NCBI GenBank assembly: GCA_021234155.1
Contig: JAJEKV010000586.1
Span: 1-64,000, forward strand
Reading direction: 5' to 3'
Length of the DNA stretch: 64,000 nucleotides
Source of the DNA: Isoetes taiwanensis
Taxonomy: Eukaryota; Streptophyta; Lycopodiopsida; Isoetales; Isoetaceae
Shown here: positions 32,991 to 46,499 of the stretch, in pieces
How positions within the stretch are numbered: the stretch's first letter is position 1
How the letters are laid out: each line of letters starts with the position of its first letter
The notes under the pieces: generated by a model
Told to the model about the DNA's origin: nothing
Seen by the model: the letters and a program-made list of their open reading frames with translations, nothing else
The model's database searches: none
Made by a program: the position numbers and the translations under genes

Positions 32991-35900
32991 TAATTTCTTG
33001 TATAATATAATCTATATCTATATATAATAATAATGGCGTTTTAGGATGGTTTTGTGCGCAATCTTCTTGTTGCGTTTTTTTAAATGATTTTTATCCCCCG
33101 ATTTATCTGCGGTGAAGCGGTTTTTTTTTTCTCTCTTTGACCTCTCTCGCGGCCGTTTATTATAGGTCGTTAAGATATGGACGGTTTTTTCTTTCTTCTT
33201 CCGCAAAGCTCCTAGGCTGTCGTTCTATTGCCATCAAGTTCTCTCTATTGTGTCTAGAATTGTTTTGCTTATTCATTTGAAAATTTGAAAGTGTATTAAC
33301 AAACGATTTGGTTATTATCTGCTTACTTATAGTGATCAAAAGTTGAACCGGTGACATCATATAGAATCGACGCTTCTATTTGGAGAATCGTTAGGTTTGG
33401 TTGATGACACGGGCCATATCGGTTTCTAGGTTCTTTGCTTACATTTGGATAATTTGATAGATTTCGGCAGAGGGTTTAAAATCAGAGGTAAATCTATATT
33501 TTCACTAGATTTAATATTTATCTGCTTTAGAAATGGTAAAGCACCTAAGGAATTGATTAATATAGACCATTTGCTTACGTTGGACTTTTTGTAGACATCA
33601 ACAAAAATAATTGCCGAAGTTGCACCAGAGCCTTCTTTGTGCAAATTGCGGAGTCCTTTCTTCATCTCTTGGGGGTTTTGGATATGTCTTGTCTGTTAGC
33701 TCTTGGATATGTTTTGGATATCTCTTGAGGAGTCCATACAAGAAAAGGTATTAAACGTTTGCAATTTCTTCTAATTTCTAATGGTCTTGGCATCTCAATC
33801 ATCATTTTGCTCTGTTTGGAAAATTGGTTGAAGCAAATTAAGCATTTGCAAGGGTCCCATAGCCAAGTTGTAGGCGAAGCACATATTGTGTGCCATTTGA
33901 ATGTGATGTCTGCGGCCAAGCTTATACGTGCTTCTCTGCATATAAAATTTTGCTTATTTTGTAGTGTAAATCTAGTAAGATTACCAAGGGGGCGATCATG
34001 TAGTTAAAAGGTCATCCCTTGGTCACCCACGATATTAAAGACATCCTTTTTGAGTTGGCATTTGCTAATTCCTTTTGTAACTCGGAAAATCATTCTTTGC
34101 GAGCTATAGCATTGTTCATCATCTGAAGTTAACAAATTCGCATTTACTATTATGCGGTCTGCGGGGACTTTTACCTTACATTGGCCCATCTAAGGCGCCA
34201 ACCCGGCAAGTCGAGGAGATAGCATGAAGCTTTTTGGTCATACGATTGGTAGTGCCCACAACAACAAAGCCGATTCTGCGATAATTTCAAAAGGTGGATA
34301 AAGGTAAATGTTATATAATGATACTTGCTTGACATTCCATTTGTATGTTATAAATAAACAATGCTCTTGAAATTAAGGCATCATGAAATATAAACCTCTA
34401 AAACGAGATGAAATTCAGTTCTGGAGATTGTGACCAAAATGGTGGTGGGTGAAGCGGTTGACTTCTAGCGACTAGCGAGATGATCACGAAAACACGAGAA
34501 AAAGGAACAATATCCTCCCAACTTCGGACCGCCCTTTCAAAACGTTACCATTTCAGCATCCATTCGTTCCTGAACATCTTGGGAATGGACAATGCCCAGG
34601 ATATATGCTAGAATTTATGAAGCATATGTGTGCTGGACTACCAGTGGTGCCATCCCGATAATGGTCAGTGTTCCAGATCCACCACACCAGAATATCCACC
34701 AATGGTACCTGCAGATGCTCTTGCTTATGCAAAATACATGGAAGGGATTACAAAATTGCAGATCGAGGAGAATCTGAAGATACTCACAGGATTTGCGAAG
34801 AACAATACCTGGACCACCTGCAAACTCACTTAGTCCTGCATTCATAGCAGCAGTAGCAACAGCAGCAATAACATGGCCATTCTCTGGAATGCCTCCACCT
34901 ACTATACCTCCAGCAATTACAGGTGAAAATTTACCTTTTCAAGCTGTGCAGGCCATTAACAATATATCCCAGCAAGTCCATTTTAATTACTACAGAAGTG
35001 CTTCTAAGGGAGGATTTTCGATCTCACGTTTTTTCTCTCTGTTTTGCAGGCTTCTCTAGAGAAGGGCACCCAAGAATATGTAGAACATCTGCTTAGATCT
35101 GTTTCTTAGATCCATCTGCTTAGAACTCTCTATTAGACCATGCATCTCATATGGCCGTCGATCTTGGCTTACATCTGCTGCCATAAGGAACCAGAAATTA
35201 ACAGAAATGTGCATAAACCATCAGTTCAAGAACAATTATAGAAGTAACTTTATATCCAGAAAAACTTTGTGAAATTTGAGCAGCTAACTGGATTTTGTAG
35301 GCTATTCCCAAGTTACTGAAAGCTCCTACGGAGATAGCCACCCAAGAAGCATATATGACTATGAAGCAGTTCTGAGTTGCTACGATCCATTATCCCAGCC
35401 TAACCAAAGCACCAACTAGCAAAACAAGCCATGATTGTGTATACGCATAAAACACCAATATAATCCCTGTAGAAGCAGGTTCAAACATAGATCTCAGTTT
35501 GGTTCTGAATTAGAACGTTGTCAAGATATGGTTGCACCAATCTGCGTCTCCAGAAGTTTTGAGAAGTTTCTGTTTTCTTTTCTCCCCCATATCCAATCGA
35601 CCTTCTCCTCCTTCCTAATTGTAAACCTATTGTGCCTTCTGTAGCAGAATTATGGAAGTGGTAGGCGCTCTTGAGACACCCTAATAGAAAGACAATATTT
35701 AAAACACATTTCATCATTACCGTTCTTTTCCACTAATATGCGGTTACAACCAAGATTAAAATGTTCATGCGACTGAAAAAAAAAAATTGTGTTTGGATCC
35801 CATTCATATCGGCATCATCCTCGGCCTCTTCCTTTCACCAACCACATGACCCATTGTACCCAATACAGTATGATTGTAGAACACATAAGACTTATAATAC

Positions 35901-36091
35901 ATAAAACTCAATTCCATGCAAAAAAACAGCAGAGTCTAAGAACATACCGCTTTTCACTTTTGCTGTGAACTTAGTGTTTGGGATTCTTGCAACTTTTGTA
36001 AATAAGATCTCCCAATTTGGAAGAAATACAACTTAGTCCGCCAAATGGCTTAATAAACTTGTGCCAACATATATGGCATTCCTTCGTATAT
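32991..36091. other. Intergenic with coding-like fragments, nothing identified
   Basis: A TA-rich run lies at about 33010-33030. Minus-strand frames at 33919-33662 and 34189-34004 and plus-strand frames at 34592-35059 look coding-like: the last has YPPMVPADALAYAKYMEGIT in one frame and AAVATAAITWPFSGMPPP in another. No family was recognised. They could be eroded exons carried or trapped near the Helitron. Confidence 0.3.
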
Positions 36092-36527
36092 GACAACTAC
36101 CATTAACATTATTAACACAAACCATTGCATTTAACACATTTAAATTAAAATCCCCCTTGAACCCCCTTTGGTTTGGGTGCATATTCACCGAGGGGTTACT
36201 CGAGACAACGAGAGCTATCGGATGGGCATATTTGCCCTTTATTCCAAGATCTGGACCGTTACATAGCGATCCTCGTTTGTGGGGTATGCATGTACAAGTT
36301 TTTGTATCTTTGTATATTAAGGTTTGCAAAATACTATAAGGTTTGAGAGAATATACTTAATGGTGTTAATTTTGTACATGTATTATAAATATATTTTTGG
36401 GGCTCTCGCTGCCCTACGTAACCCCCCGTGTGAATATGCACCCAAACCAAAGGGGGTTCAAGGGGGATTTTAATTTAAATGTGTTAAATGCAATGGTTTG
36501 TGTTAATAATGTTAATGGTAGTTGTCT
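36092..36527. mobile_element. Foldback element with about 97-bp matching inverted arms
   Basis: The left arm (36092-36188, starting GACAACTACCATTAAC) reappears as reverse complement at about 36431-36527 with no mismatch seen by eye. The match weakens inside both arms at GGGGTTAC. The spacer is about 242 bp and has no coding capacity. Arms of this length without mismatch suggest recent insertion or gene conversion. No clear target-site duplication was found, so the true ends may differ by a few bases. Confidence 0.85.
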
Positions 36528-38244
36528 GGTGATTGTTATATTAAAAAAAAATTTTGGGCCCTTCGGGCCCTAACTAAAGCAAACATAGGTAAACTTTATG
36601 GGCATAAATATTAATTACTAAAAAGCACAATAACATCATGTCAAACAAATTATTTCCATTGCAAAGAACTATGAGTACATTGTGTAATCAATATCTAGCA
36701 TTATATTCATTATCTGTAATCTGAATATAACAATACAAGAATCATGTAAACTATTGTAAACTGCACATTGTCATGCATATGCTAGTGCATATGGTAACAT
36801 GTGTTGGTATCAATGCACATCAACCATCAACCTTACAATGGAATTTTGATTTATCAACCCAATTTACATACAATGCCCCAATTTATCAAATTAGATGGTG
36901 CGACAAGAGAAAGCGAGAATGTAATGAATTATAAACCATCAAATTTGTACACACACTGTGACTTCAGTCTTGAAGTTTTGTGCATTCTTGAAGAAGGCCC
37001 AAAACAGTGTCTTTGGGTATAGGCATACTTGCTGCTGCATCATCTTTGAGGACATGATTGCCTGGTGCAACCACACTTGGTTGCTCAGTCCTTAGCAATC
37101 TCTGTTGATAACAACAAGCGAGACATTCTAACGAACAAAATTATGCGGAAAAAAATGCACCCGATGAAAATATCCGGCAATTATAAAGTGCCCTACGGAT
37201 GAGGCACTTGACACAAAACAACAAGGCGAAAAGAAAAACAGCGGCGAAATCTTTTTGTCTCACAACCATGATTGTCTCACGAAAATCTTGCAACTAATAT
37301 AATATTGGGTGTTTTGAGCGAAGTTCTTTGGTGTGCCCCAGCAAAGCAGACATGGCTCTGCATTTTCGTCAAAAACCTATGCATATATCTCGGTTTGTAA
37401 ACCCATGCTACGTAGCTCATTTGCAAACCCATGATGTATCTCTCGTAGGTCGGCTGCAAAATCGTATTTGCAAAAAACGATTGCAAAGACCCATTGAAAC
37501 TTGTTGCAAAGACCATTTGCCCAAAGAAAAGGCAAATCTTCCCAAGAATCAAGCTAAAATTAAGCGAAACCAAGCTATGCACGCCAATATTCGACCAAGT
37601 TTAGGAGCCCAACCCTAGAAAATTTGGCCACAAATACTTCAAAGGCTAATATCACAAAGAAAAGCCCTTCAAATACCCTTCAAGAGCAATGATATCACAA
37701 GATCGAGGAAGGAATTAGTAGGAAAATATCTTGAGATACAAAGAGACTAAAGGCTGGCCCTAAATACGGTCGATACGCCCGGTCTGCGAACATATCAGTA
37801 TGACCAAAACATGTCCCGGCGTAAAATGAAGCCCATGTTTTAGGTTATCCTTCAAATAGGCATGCTAAGAACTTCTGCGAGAATTGATGCTTGAGGAAGA
37901 AATCGACTCTCGGATACAATTGTAGGCTCTGAGCTCGCTGCACTTCCAATTTCTTCATCATTAGATTGAAAAAAGGGCATCTCCTCCTGCTCATTCAAAG
38001 GGCCAATCTTATCTTGCTAATCCATTTGTTGCAGATTTGCAAGCCCTGTTTCGAGCCATAAAATGCTATTCATGAGGCTTGCATGTTCAGCCCCTAAAAT
38101 AAAAAGAGGGCTTGCATGTTGTGAACCCTTGGATGTTGGACCATTGAAAAAAAAAACTAAATCAACGACTAAGAAATGGTGCACTCTAGATGTACGCATT
38201 AGTACATCCATTCGAATACGCCATGAAATCTTAGGAAAACCTTT
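36528..38244. other. Intergenic, no gene recognised
   Basis: AT-rich. A GGGCCCTTCGGGCCC hairpin lies at about 36556-36570. The remaining frames are short and match nothing I know. Confidence 0.45.
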
Positions 38245-38309
38245 GTGAAAAGCGTACAAAAACACAAAGAAAACCCCCTGTTATTATGCTACATATTCCT
38301 ATTACTTTA

Positions 38310-38777
38310 CCAGATGCATTTGTTTGAACTAATTCTTTCGTCTGAAGAGATAACCAGATGCATTGTGCCATCTCTAACTTGCATGTTCTTCAATTACTTG
38401 TATCATCCTTTTGTACTGTGGCATTCGATTCTATTATATCTTCTCACATCTATATCTAATCCCCTTTCCAATAAAGTTATTTCTCAACTCAAATATGTTT
38501 CTGATATTGTCAGTCAAGAGATTAGCTCTACACCTTAGATGCCCATAATACTATTTGGTCTACCATTATTTAATGAGTGTTTTCTAAACTACATGGTTAT
38601 TCTCATCCATCACGAGCTGCTTTCCTGAGACTTGTTCCTCATCGGGCAGCAAAATCTACATATGGCGAGAGTGAGTTAGAAAAAAACTTTAGATTTCTCG
38701 ATTTCATTTGTCAAGGTGTGGGATCAAGATATGGTAAGAAAGGCTCATCTTCATCTACTCAAAACATTTCACATTAA
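38310..38777 (+). pseudogene. Unidentified decayed gene fragment
   Basis: Two overlapping frames read like one eroded protein. The first (to 38538) includes YHPFVLWHSILLYLLTSI and VISQLKYVSDIVSQEIS. The second (38577-38777) includes HGYSHPSRAAFLRLVPHRAA, STYGESELEKNFRFLDFICQ and GVGSRYGKK. Composition and continuity look like a helical-repeat type protein. I cannot name the family. Stops between the frames and no visible start suggest a dead fragment. Confidence 0.4.
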
Positions 38778-41700
38778 TAATTACATGGTGAGAATGCAAA
38801 CATGTAGAAGCGGCTCTTGAAGCTTCGCACAAAGGGAAAAAGCTTGCGGGGAATCAAGCCAATCCTGATTTAGATACTTTCTTGAGGGTTAATATCGGAT
38901 AGCTCGAAGAAAAAATCAAGCTATATTAGGGATTTCATTTCTTGACTTGGTTATGCTATAAGCAACAACGATGTGCAGATCGGTAAAGGCACAATTGTCA
39001 CGCAGTTATGTTATAAAGGTAACATATTAATGCCTAGATCGAAAAAAATTATACGAGAATATCTTTAGCCGGTATAGGGTATCAACTTCATATAAACGTA
39101 TCTACTAGCATCCATAGCGTCGGGTGAGGCGTCTATATTGAGCTTAAAATTAAGCATTACAACAATAGTGATTTAATAATAGTTATCCAAACACCACCAC
39201 TATGAAGTGTTTGTATTGGGTTATATGTTTCAAGCGTAGCTTAGCATTGTGAGTAGCATATCTCTCCTACCCACCATCATGCGCAACATAGACTTTGTAA
39301 TATATATTTAGATTTTAATAATTTTTTGAGCTTATGCAAAAAAAAGCCCGCCCTTTATTTGAGCACCTTTCTAGTTTAATATATAATGGGATGTTTTCAT
39401 CTTGTTTTGTGGACCATTGATTTGGGGACTATTCTCATATCAAGGGCCTCTAATTTTTCACGTGTGAAGCCCATGAAAGTTCCAACGGTGCACCTGAAAT
39501 TAACAAGAACCAGTAGTCTGTCACAAAACATCCACAATCTAAAGCTTTGCCAGAAGATAGCAAAGCGTGCGGGAAAAATTCACTTGGCTATATGGCTAAG
39601 CCCTAGAATTTATCTTGGAATGGCAGGGTTCCTACACACCAGAAGGGGAAAAAATAAATCAGATCATAGGTCTGGGTGGCATCGCCTGAAAGCCCTGTGA
39701 AATCGAACCTTTGCCAAAGCCAAAAGGCCAGAACCATTGCCTTCTTCCAGGAAATTTAGTTGTTGCCTAACCTAGCCCGTGATTTCTCCCAGGAAACTTA
39801 ATCATTGCCTAATCTAGCTCCAATGGGATCGGCTCCAAATGTCATTCACATTAAGCTACAAGATGAAACTATTTTCATTAACATGCACTGAGCAAAAAAA
39901 TATGAAGAGAGAGGAGTTCGTGGTTATGAGAGGCATTTTTAATTGTAAAATAAAAATCTAGATTTCATTTAGTCCTTTAACCATGCCCACATGTGAAAAT
40001 AGGTTTTATTCGTGATCTAGATCTAAGCTTTCCAGTAAGACTATTTTCATAAAAAATTGAGCTATCTAGCTTGAGTTATATATAGAGATGAATTTGGCGG
40101 GTATGAGGGGCAAAAGTAAGTTTAAAATTCAAATTGTCTCACACCCCATCCAAATGAATTTTTCAATCTTAATTGCTAAAATATAGGTCTCCCTTGGTTC
40201 CTTTTTTGATGAAATTTCTAAACAATATTGACACCTTAAAGTTTGACTACTAGACAACTCCGAATTGGGAGTTTTTACTAAGCATGGATGCAGATATTCT
40301 AGCTCTAATATTAATGGGACACACCCAAACTCTTACATGTATGCAGGCTGGGAGCGGTGCTTAAGTGGAAAAAGATGGGGGTGCATTCGTTTCTTTCAAT
40401 AACCCAACAAAAACACATAAGCATGTATACAATGTGATAGAGTACTAATCTACCTTAGGGTGTGCATATGAAAACGGTAGGTACTCTAGCTTTCATGTTA
40501 GATTCTTGAAAAGAAAAGTGTTGGCTATTGAGGCTCGGAGTCTTTCCTAAGTGACCCGGAAGTTTTATTGACAAATTAAGTGGTGTATTCCACCGGTAGT
40601 ACTGATGCATATATCTAGAGTGACACATCATACTTGCATTTCTATTTCTAAATTCCCAATGGTTTGATACTTCTTTGCATGCAAGCATTGATGTAATATA
40701 CTTTGGAGCTCATCCTACTAATCTGCTTCAGTAGCCTTGCTTTCTATTATTGGGATGTGATCAATATCTTGATCATACAAATGTTCTTTTGTTTCTTCTT
40801 CCAATTAAAAAGAGCTAAAATCTTTGTGGATCATCTATGCTAAGGCAATATCAACTTGCACAATCTACTATATGTCATTTGTGACCCTAATAATTTGGTT
40901 CCAATTCAAACATATATGGAATATATCAAATACCCAAGTGAAGATACATAGTTCCACAATCATGATAGTAAATAATTTGTATTTTATATGGCATACAAAC
41001 ACCATATAGAAATGTTCCATGTCGAATGCTTATTTCCTTATCTAATACATCCACATTGGTGTGACTCGTTTTAGCAGTGCTTTAGATGAAGATATAGCTT
41101 AAAATATTGTGAGTACTAGGAGGTGCTAATATTGTATCTGGAAGACATAAAATACATATAGACATTTTTAGAACATACAACTACTCGGTTTATATACTTG
41201 TGGTACTTGTGGGCCCGGGCTTGTAGATGAAAGAACATGGTAGGGGTCTACTTTAATTTAAATATAGATTGTGAAAACATGACTTCACGGTTTGATTTAG
41301 GCCACTTCACCCTCAAACTGAGGGCAACCCTCTAAATCTGTGACACCTTGTTTTCAAAGAAAAGTCAACTTACTTCAATAAAATTTGAGCACTCTGCTAT
41401 GGAAATCATGGGCGATATGTAGAGTCATACGCTTACAAATGGGATGTCATCAATCCTTCTTAGCCCTATAGTTTAAATTAGAATATGGTACCCAAAGCGG
41501 GTGTAATGCCATTGTTTTTTTACTATAGGCCTCAACCTTGTTTACATAAGCCGGCTTCTTTCCACCGGGATTGTGATATATACCAAGCACATGCTATTTA
41601 CAAAGTCACCCATAATTACCTAGCCCTAAGCAACATTGCAACACAAAATGCTAGTCCCTACCACTACATCGCTTTCTTTGCTTAGTTTGGATGTCTATAA

Positions 41701-41930
41701 TAATGCCATATGCCTTGATCAAGATTAGGAGCCTTGCTTAACTCCAAACTCTTGATTGCTCCATTTTGCATTACAAATTTATAAAGCTTAATGTCCACAT
41801 TATAAGCTATTTCAATTTCAACATGTAGAGAGCTGGTAAACATGTAGTCAAAAGATTCTCACGGTTTCTTACCATTGTAGATTGTGTACAAAATGCATAT
41901 GCCTACCAAGGAGACCTGTAGTAAGAGCTC
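38778..41930. other. Intergenic, no gene recognised
   Basis: AT-rich with short frames only. A two-copy repeat of about 43 bp (CCAGGAAATTTAG... and CCAGGAAACTTAA...) lies at about 39741-39820. Around 41320-41355 a GAGGGCAACCCTCTAAAT...ACACCTTGTTTT block resembles 11165-11215. Confidence 0.45.
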
Positions 41931-41999
41931 ATGATGTTACTTCTTCTCATTATCAAAATTGTAGCTTTAGATCGGAAGAACTACTTATATTTTCAAAGT

Positions 42000-43117
42000 T
42001 GCGGGTCATGGCGGGGTTGGAAAGCACTATATGCCATCATGAACCACGACCACAAAGGCGAGTTGTATGCACAGGGCCACCAGATCCACACTTGTTTAAG
42101 GCCTTGGCGAGCCGGTCCTCTTATATGGGCAGGAAGTATGGGGTCCCGGTGATATCCCTCAACACAGGAATGACCTCAGCATGTCGCGAAGCCTTCTTGG
42201 CACAAGCCCTTGGGGTAAAGTCCACGTTCCATACCCGGATCCTACTCCGGAGATGGTTTTCTACCCCTTCAACGAGCATTAGAGCGCCATATCATTTACT
42301 TCGAGGAAGGTGGTGCGCTATGGGTGATACACGTTGCCCAACCTTGCTTTGACCATGACGATGGGTCCCTGAAAGCCCTCTTTGGAAGGGCCGAGCAAGC
42401 TCGGTGGTTCTCAATTTGGGGTGTACAAAAGAAAACAGATCGCATCTGATGCGGACAAAGAAAGATCACAAGGCACTTAAGTATTTGGCTGCTACTTCCT
42501 TCATGGCGCTGCCCGAATGCGGATCTTTCGGCGACGTTAAAGCGGGCACACACTATCGGCAGAACAAGTCAATCCTAGGCTCACGAGAGGCCCACACCAA
42601 GACTTGTACACCCATTTGCCCATGAAGAAGCGCGGACTTACGGCTTCCATTCGCGACGGGTGCACATCATCTCCAAAATTGAGATAGGATGTTGGGCTCG
42701 GGAAAGCTAATGGAGGAAAGGCTTTGCTAGTATTGCCACGGGGCACCATTGAGGATGAATGTCATGCCCTCTAGATCTGCCCGGCGTTTGCCCATATCCA
42801 GAAACGGTATGTTCGATTACTAGTGCACAGGCATGAGTTGTGAATCGGCTTGATTGGGTTTGTTGGGGTCATATCTCCGAGGGGAGGTTATGGATGCACG
42901 GACTCGGTTGTGTCCTCAGGGGTGATATTGAACTATCCTATACAATTTAATAAGTAGCGACATACTTATTATTGCTAAGGTTTTTCTCCTCGAAAGCCCT
43001 TCCAAGGCGGGGGTTTTAATCAGCGGTAATATAGTTTTTGCTCTCTTTTTGTTTGGGTCCCATAGGCCAATTGGTCTCCGTGGATGATAGAAAATCTATT
43101 CTATTGATTCTATTCTT
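42000..43117 (+). mobile_element. LINE family A, 5'-truncated second copy
   Basis: From about 42020 the sequence follows the C-terminal part of the family A protein (GRKYGVPVISLNTGMTSACR, GVKSTFHTRILL) and then the same 3' end: TCGAAAGCCCTTCCAAGGCG, and CCCATAGGCCAATTGGTCTC at about 43061. It lacks the reverse transcriptase core, as expected for the usual 5' truncation during LINE insertion. Frameshifts show age. Its tail meets the T run that ends the inverted LINE at 43118. Confidence 0.75.
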
Positions 43118-44190
43118 TTTTTTTTTTTTTTTTGAAGAACTATGTCGGACAATATATTAAAAGAATGGTAATGTTACAAAGCAAGTGAGGAGGAAGGAGA
43201 AGCGCCCCAAAGAGGCGGTGATACCTCGACACTCCACAACAAGCTGCAACTCTCTTGCTTTGTACAAACCGCCATCACCATCTACCACACCCAAAGTCCC
43301 GCCAAATGGAAAACTTCCGGCTCTACTAATCCAGGAAAACCAAAAGCTTTGGAAATAGCTTGTACACGAGTCGAGGAATCGAGAGGCGCATTTCTTTGAA
43401 TCCCCAAAAGATCCACAACCGCCGCCGGCTTCAAATCAACCACACCAGCAAACCCGCATACGGATGCAAGGCTTGCCGCCGTCTGGCGGCCAAGCACCGG
43501 GATATACATGAGCGACAATTGTTGGCTATTCAATCTCACGAAACAGAGCCACGACCCAATCGGGCAGGCACGCAGAGTGAGGGCATAAAACCAGACAATG
43601 CTCCACAGTCTCACGATGAAGGCCACAACAAGGGCAAAGAGGGCTCACACCCGGCCTAAAGGGACTCACAAGGACATTCACCGACGTCTGGTTGCACCAC
43701 TGGCCATTGTAGCACCGAACCTTGATTGGGGAAGTGAGCTCCATGTCCGCGTCCAAACCGAAGCCATCGAGGAACCCGAAGCTGCAGAGACCACTTGCAC
43801 GCCCGGGGAGTGTCATGAATAGCCAACACCGTTAACAAGACCGCACAAAACAAGAAGATACAACATCACGGATGAACCTTCCAAACCTTTGCACCACCAC
43901 ATCACCACGAGGGACTATAGGTATGTGTAGCGGAATACTCCCGCCACTTGTTCCCGGATAGCCGGTCCAGCATCCCTTCGGAAGCCGAGCTGAAAGAACT
44001 CCCCACGTAAGCTAGCTGACCATCCCAATACCAATCCTCCAAGGTGAGCCACCAACGAGGCTCGCCTCCAAGCGAGCCGAAAGCGTCGAGCATGCGATGG
44101 CGACCAAGGGCAAGTAATGCTTGGGGGTATAACAAAGAACGAAAGGATAATGAAGCACAACCTTATTATCATCTTCAAAAGATTGTTTGG
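43118..44190 (-). mobile_element. LINE family C, 5'-truncated 3' end with poly(A)
   Basis: On the minus strand, frames between 44190 and 43282 form the C-terminal part of a LINE ORF2: PRWWLTLEDWYWDGQLAYVG, VRCYNGQWCNQ, then a zinc-binding block CPCCGLHRETVEHCLVLCPH (C-x2-C ... H-x4-C, the zf-RVT pattern), which helps bind the template. A further frame runs to 43282. The element ends in a poly(A) tail, seen as about 17 T residues at 43118-43134. It lies tail to tail with the family A copy. RT core absent. Confidence 0.75.
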
Positions 44191-45449
44191 ATGATCCAAA
44201 TAGATTTATCATTCAAAATCTATTGTAACTACTTGGTAAAATAATTGTTTTACATCAGTCTTAGCTCATATTCTTAGCTTTCGGCATATTCATTTTTTTT
44301 GCTTGTGGATATGACATTCACATTATAGAAAGAAATATATGTCTCCTGCAAAATCCACCAAAAATTAAATGCAGATTAAATTACCTAGAACTGTAGCCTT
44401 AGAAGGCTTCCTACTTTGAAAGGCCCAAAGGTGACGTTCCAGTACGATATACGGTCTCAAGGCATATACCGTCTTTACCGCATCGCAGCGATACCCGCCC
44501 AATCGGCGTGTGCGCCGGCGTCTACCAAGCAAGGATGCCCTAGGGGGCAACTTGCAAGGGTGCGCACACTTAACAATGTGCGCACTTAAGACCTTTAACA
44601 CATTAAAGGCAGACCAAGGGTCCTGGAAACCCTAAACCTAACTAATAGCCTACATAAGGCACCAAACCCTAACTTTCCCTTTTTCGCCCACAAACCTTCC
44701 GAGCTCCGATTCGCGTGCCTGAGGAGGCAATTCCAACTCCCACGATCGCGTGCGCGACTTGTCGGATCATCCTTCCGACCGCATCCCAAAGCGGAAACGT
44801 AGACATGGGCGGCTTTGGATCGAGGAGTGAACCAGAGGATCGGTATTTGGTGATGAATAGCCTAAACCTTATTCCGACCTTGAACCGGTAGGTTTAGCCC
44901 ATTAAATCACCCTTAGTAGCCAAGCCCGGATCCCACAAGGCCCCAAAATTGAACCATTATGATTTTTTCTTAATGGTTTATTGGTGAAAACCAAATTTAT
45001 AAATCAATACATGTTAGTGGGTTCAAAGTTTACAAACCATGTCTAGTTATCTAATATGGTTCATCGGCATATTTTCTAATGTGATAAGACAATATTGTTT
45101 TATGACATGGTATTGAAACATGGCAATTTAACTTGGTCTCTGTAACAACTTAAACTATATAATTTATCAATATATTTTTCTAAAGTGATAAGACAATATT
45201 GTTTTATGGCATGGTATTAAAACATGGCAATTTTAATTGGTCTATGTAATAACTTAAACTATATGATATGTATTACTGTTTAGTAGTCAAGTTTATTAGG
45301 CTGGTATTTGATCATATCTATCTTCTTCAATATATTGCCATGGTAATTTTAGACGCATAATTCTCATGATTTTTTACAGTAATTAATCACTAATACACAA
45401 GTGGTAACACTATAACCCCAAAATCTGCTCTATGTGTTGTTTTTTGCTG
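44191..45449. other. Intergenic, no gene recognised
   Basis: Includes a GC-richer part (44400-44900) with AAACCCTAA-like words and no frame of note. At 45060-45260 two copies of a block with AAGACAATATTGTTTTATG repeat about 99 bp apart. Confidence 0.45.
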
Positions 45450-45740
45450 TCTTTTTTGCAAAAAAAACCACGTAAAGATCACGTGTTGTAATGTTCCGAA
45501 AATGCTAGAAACAACGCGTATTTTTTTAGTGTGGTTTTTCACACACAAAAGACGTGTAGTTTTTATGCGTGGATTTTAAACAAAAAAAAAATGCATTATT
45601 TTTATGTGTGGTTTTCACCGTGGTTTTTACAGAGAAACAACGCGTAATTTTATGCGTGGTTTTGCTCAAAAACAAAAACAACACATAGTTTTTAGATGTG
45701 GTCTTCACCTAAAAACGATGCATGGTCTTCATATGTAGCA
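45450..45740. repeat. Degenerate array of (A)CGCGT...TGTGGTTTT units
   Basis: About six irregular units combining an ACGCGTA / ACGTGTAG word with a TATGTGTGGTTTTCAC word. Spacing varies by unit, so this is an eroded minisatellite. Confidence 0.6.
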
Positions 45741-46063
45741 TCTTTAGCATAATTTTTCTTCAATTGTCCATATGTTATTTTCGTCCTTACACGTGTTGTT
45801 TTTTTTGTACAATAACATAATTTCTTAATGTAGTTTTAAAGAAAAAATTTGTTGCATTCAAACAAAAACAATAAATATAAGAAACTTAAGAAATATGGTT
45901 GTTTTCTATTATAATGAAAGAGGATTACACTACAATAGTAAAACAAAGGAATTTTTGCATTGTCTTAAAAAGTAAACATGAGTATATATTTCCAATTTGA
46001 AATATTACATAACTTCTTTAACTTCTTGTTGTTTCCAAAGCATACAGTAGCAATGTTGTAGTA

Positions 46064-46137
46064 TTGGGAGAATATGTTGCTGCCAATAATGTAGCGAAGT
46101 TTTGGGAGAATATGTTGCTGCCAAAAATGTGGCGACC
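46064..46137. repeat. Two-copy 38-bp direct repeat
   Basis: TTGGGAGAATATGTTGCTGC starts at 46064 and at 46102, with the following bases almost identical. Confidence 0.85.
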
Positions 46138-46499
46138 TCAAGCATAGAAGCAGGTGAGATAAGTATTTGAGTTGCAACAAAGACCAATCTGCGGCATATT
46201 CAATATGAATCCGCCCGCCTTATGTTACGCAACATATTCCAAATTACAATTAAACTTTATGTTCTAAAAACGGGGGATGAAAAGCGGGGGCCTTCAATAT
46301 ATCTGCTAAGAGCCCGAAACAAGCGGATCAATGTGAAAGCAAAAGGACAAATATCGTTTAAAAAAATATAACAAAGGAGATACGGGGTCTTCTTTCTTCA
46401 ATAACTTGTTCCTTTTAAATCGATTTTAATCTAAAAAAGCCATATGTTCTTTCTGCATACGAAGCTACTAAGCCCTTGAACTTAAAAAAAAAGCGGAAA

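Noticed and set aside
45450-45740. Possible CRISPR-like regular spacing
   Set aside because: Units are degenerate and spacers are not unique or of constant length; a eukaryotic minisatellite explains it.
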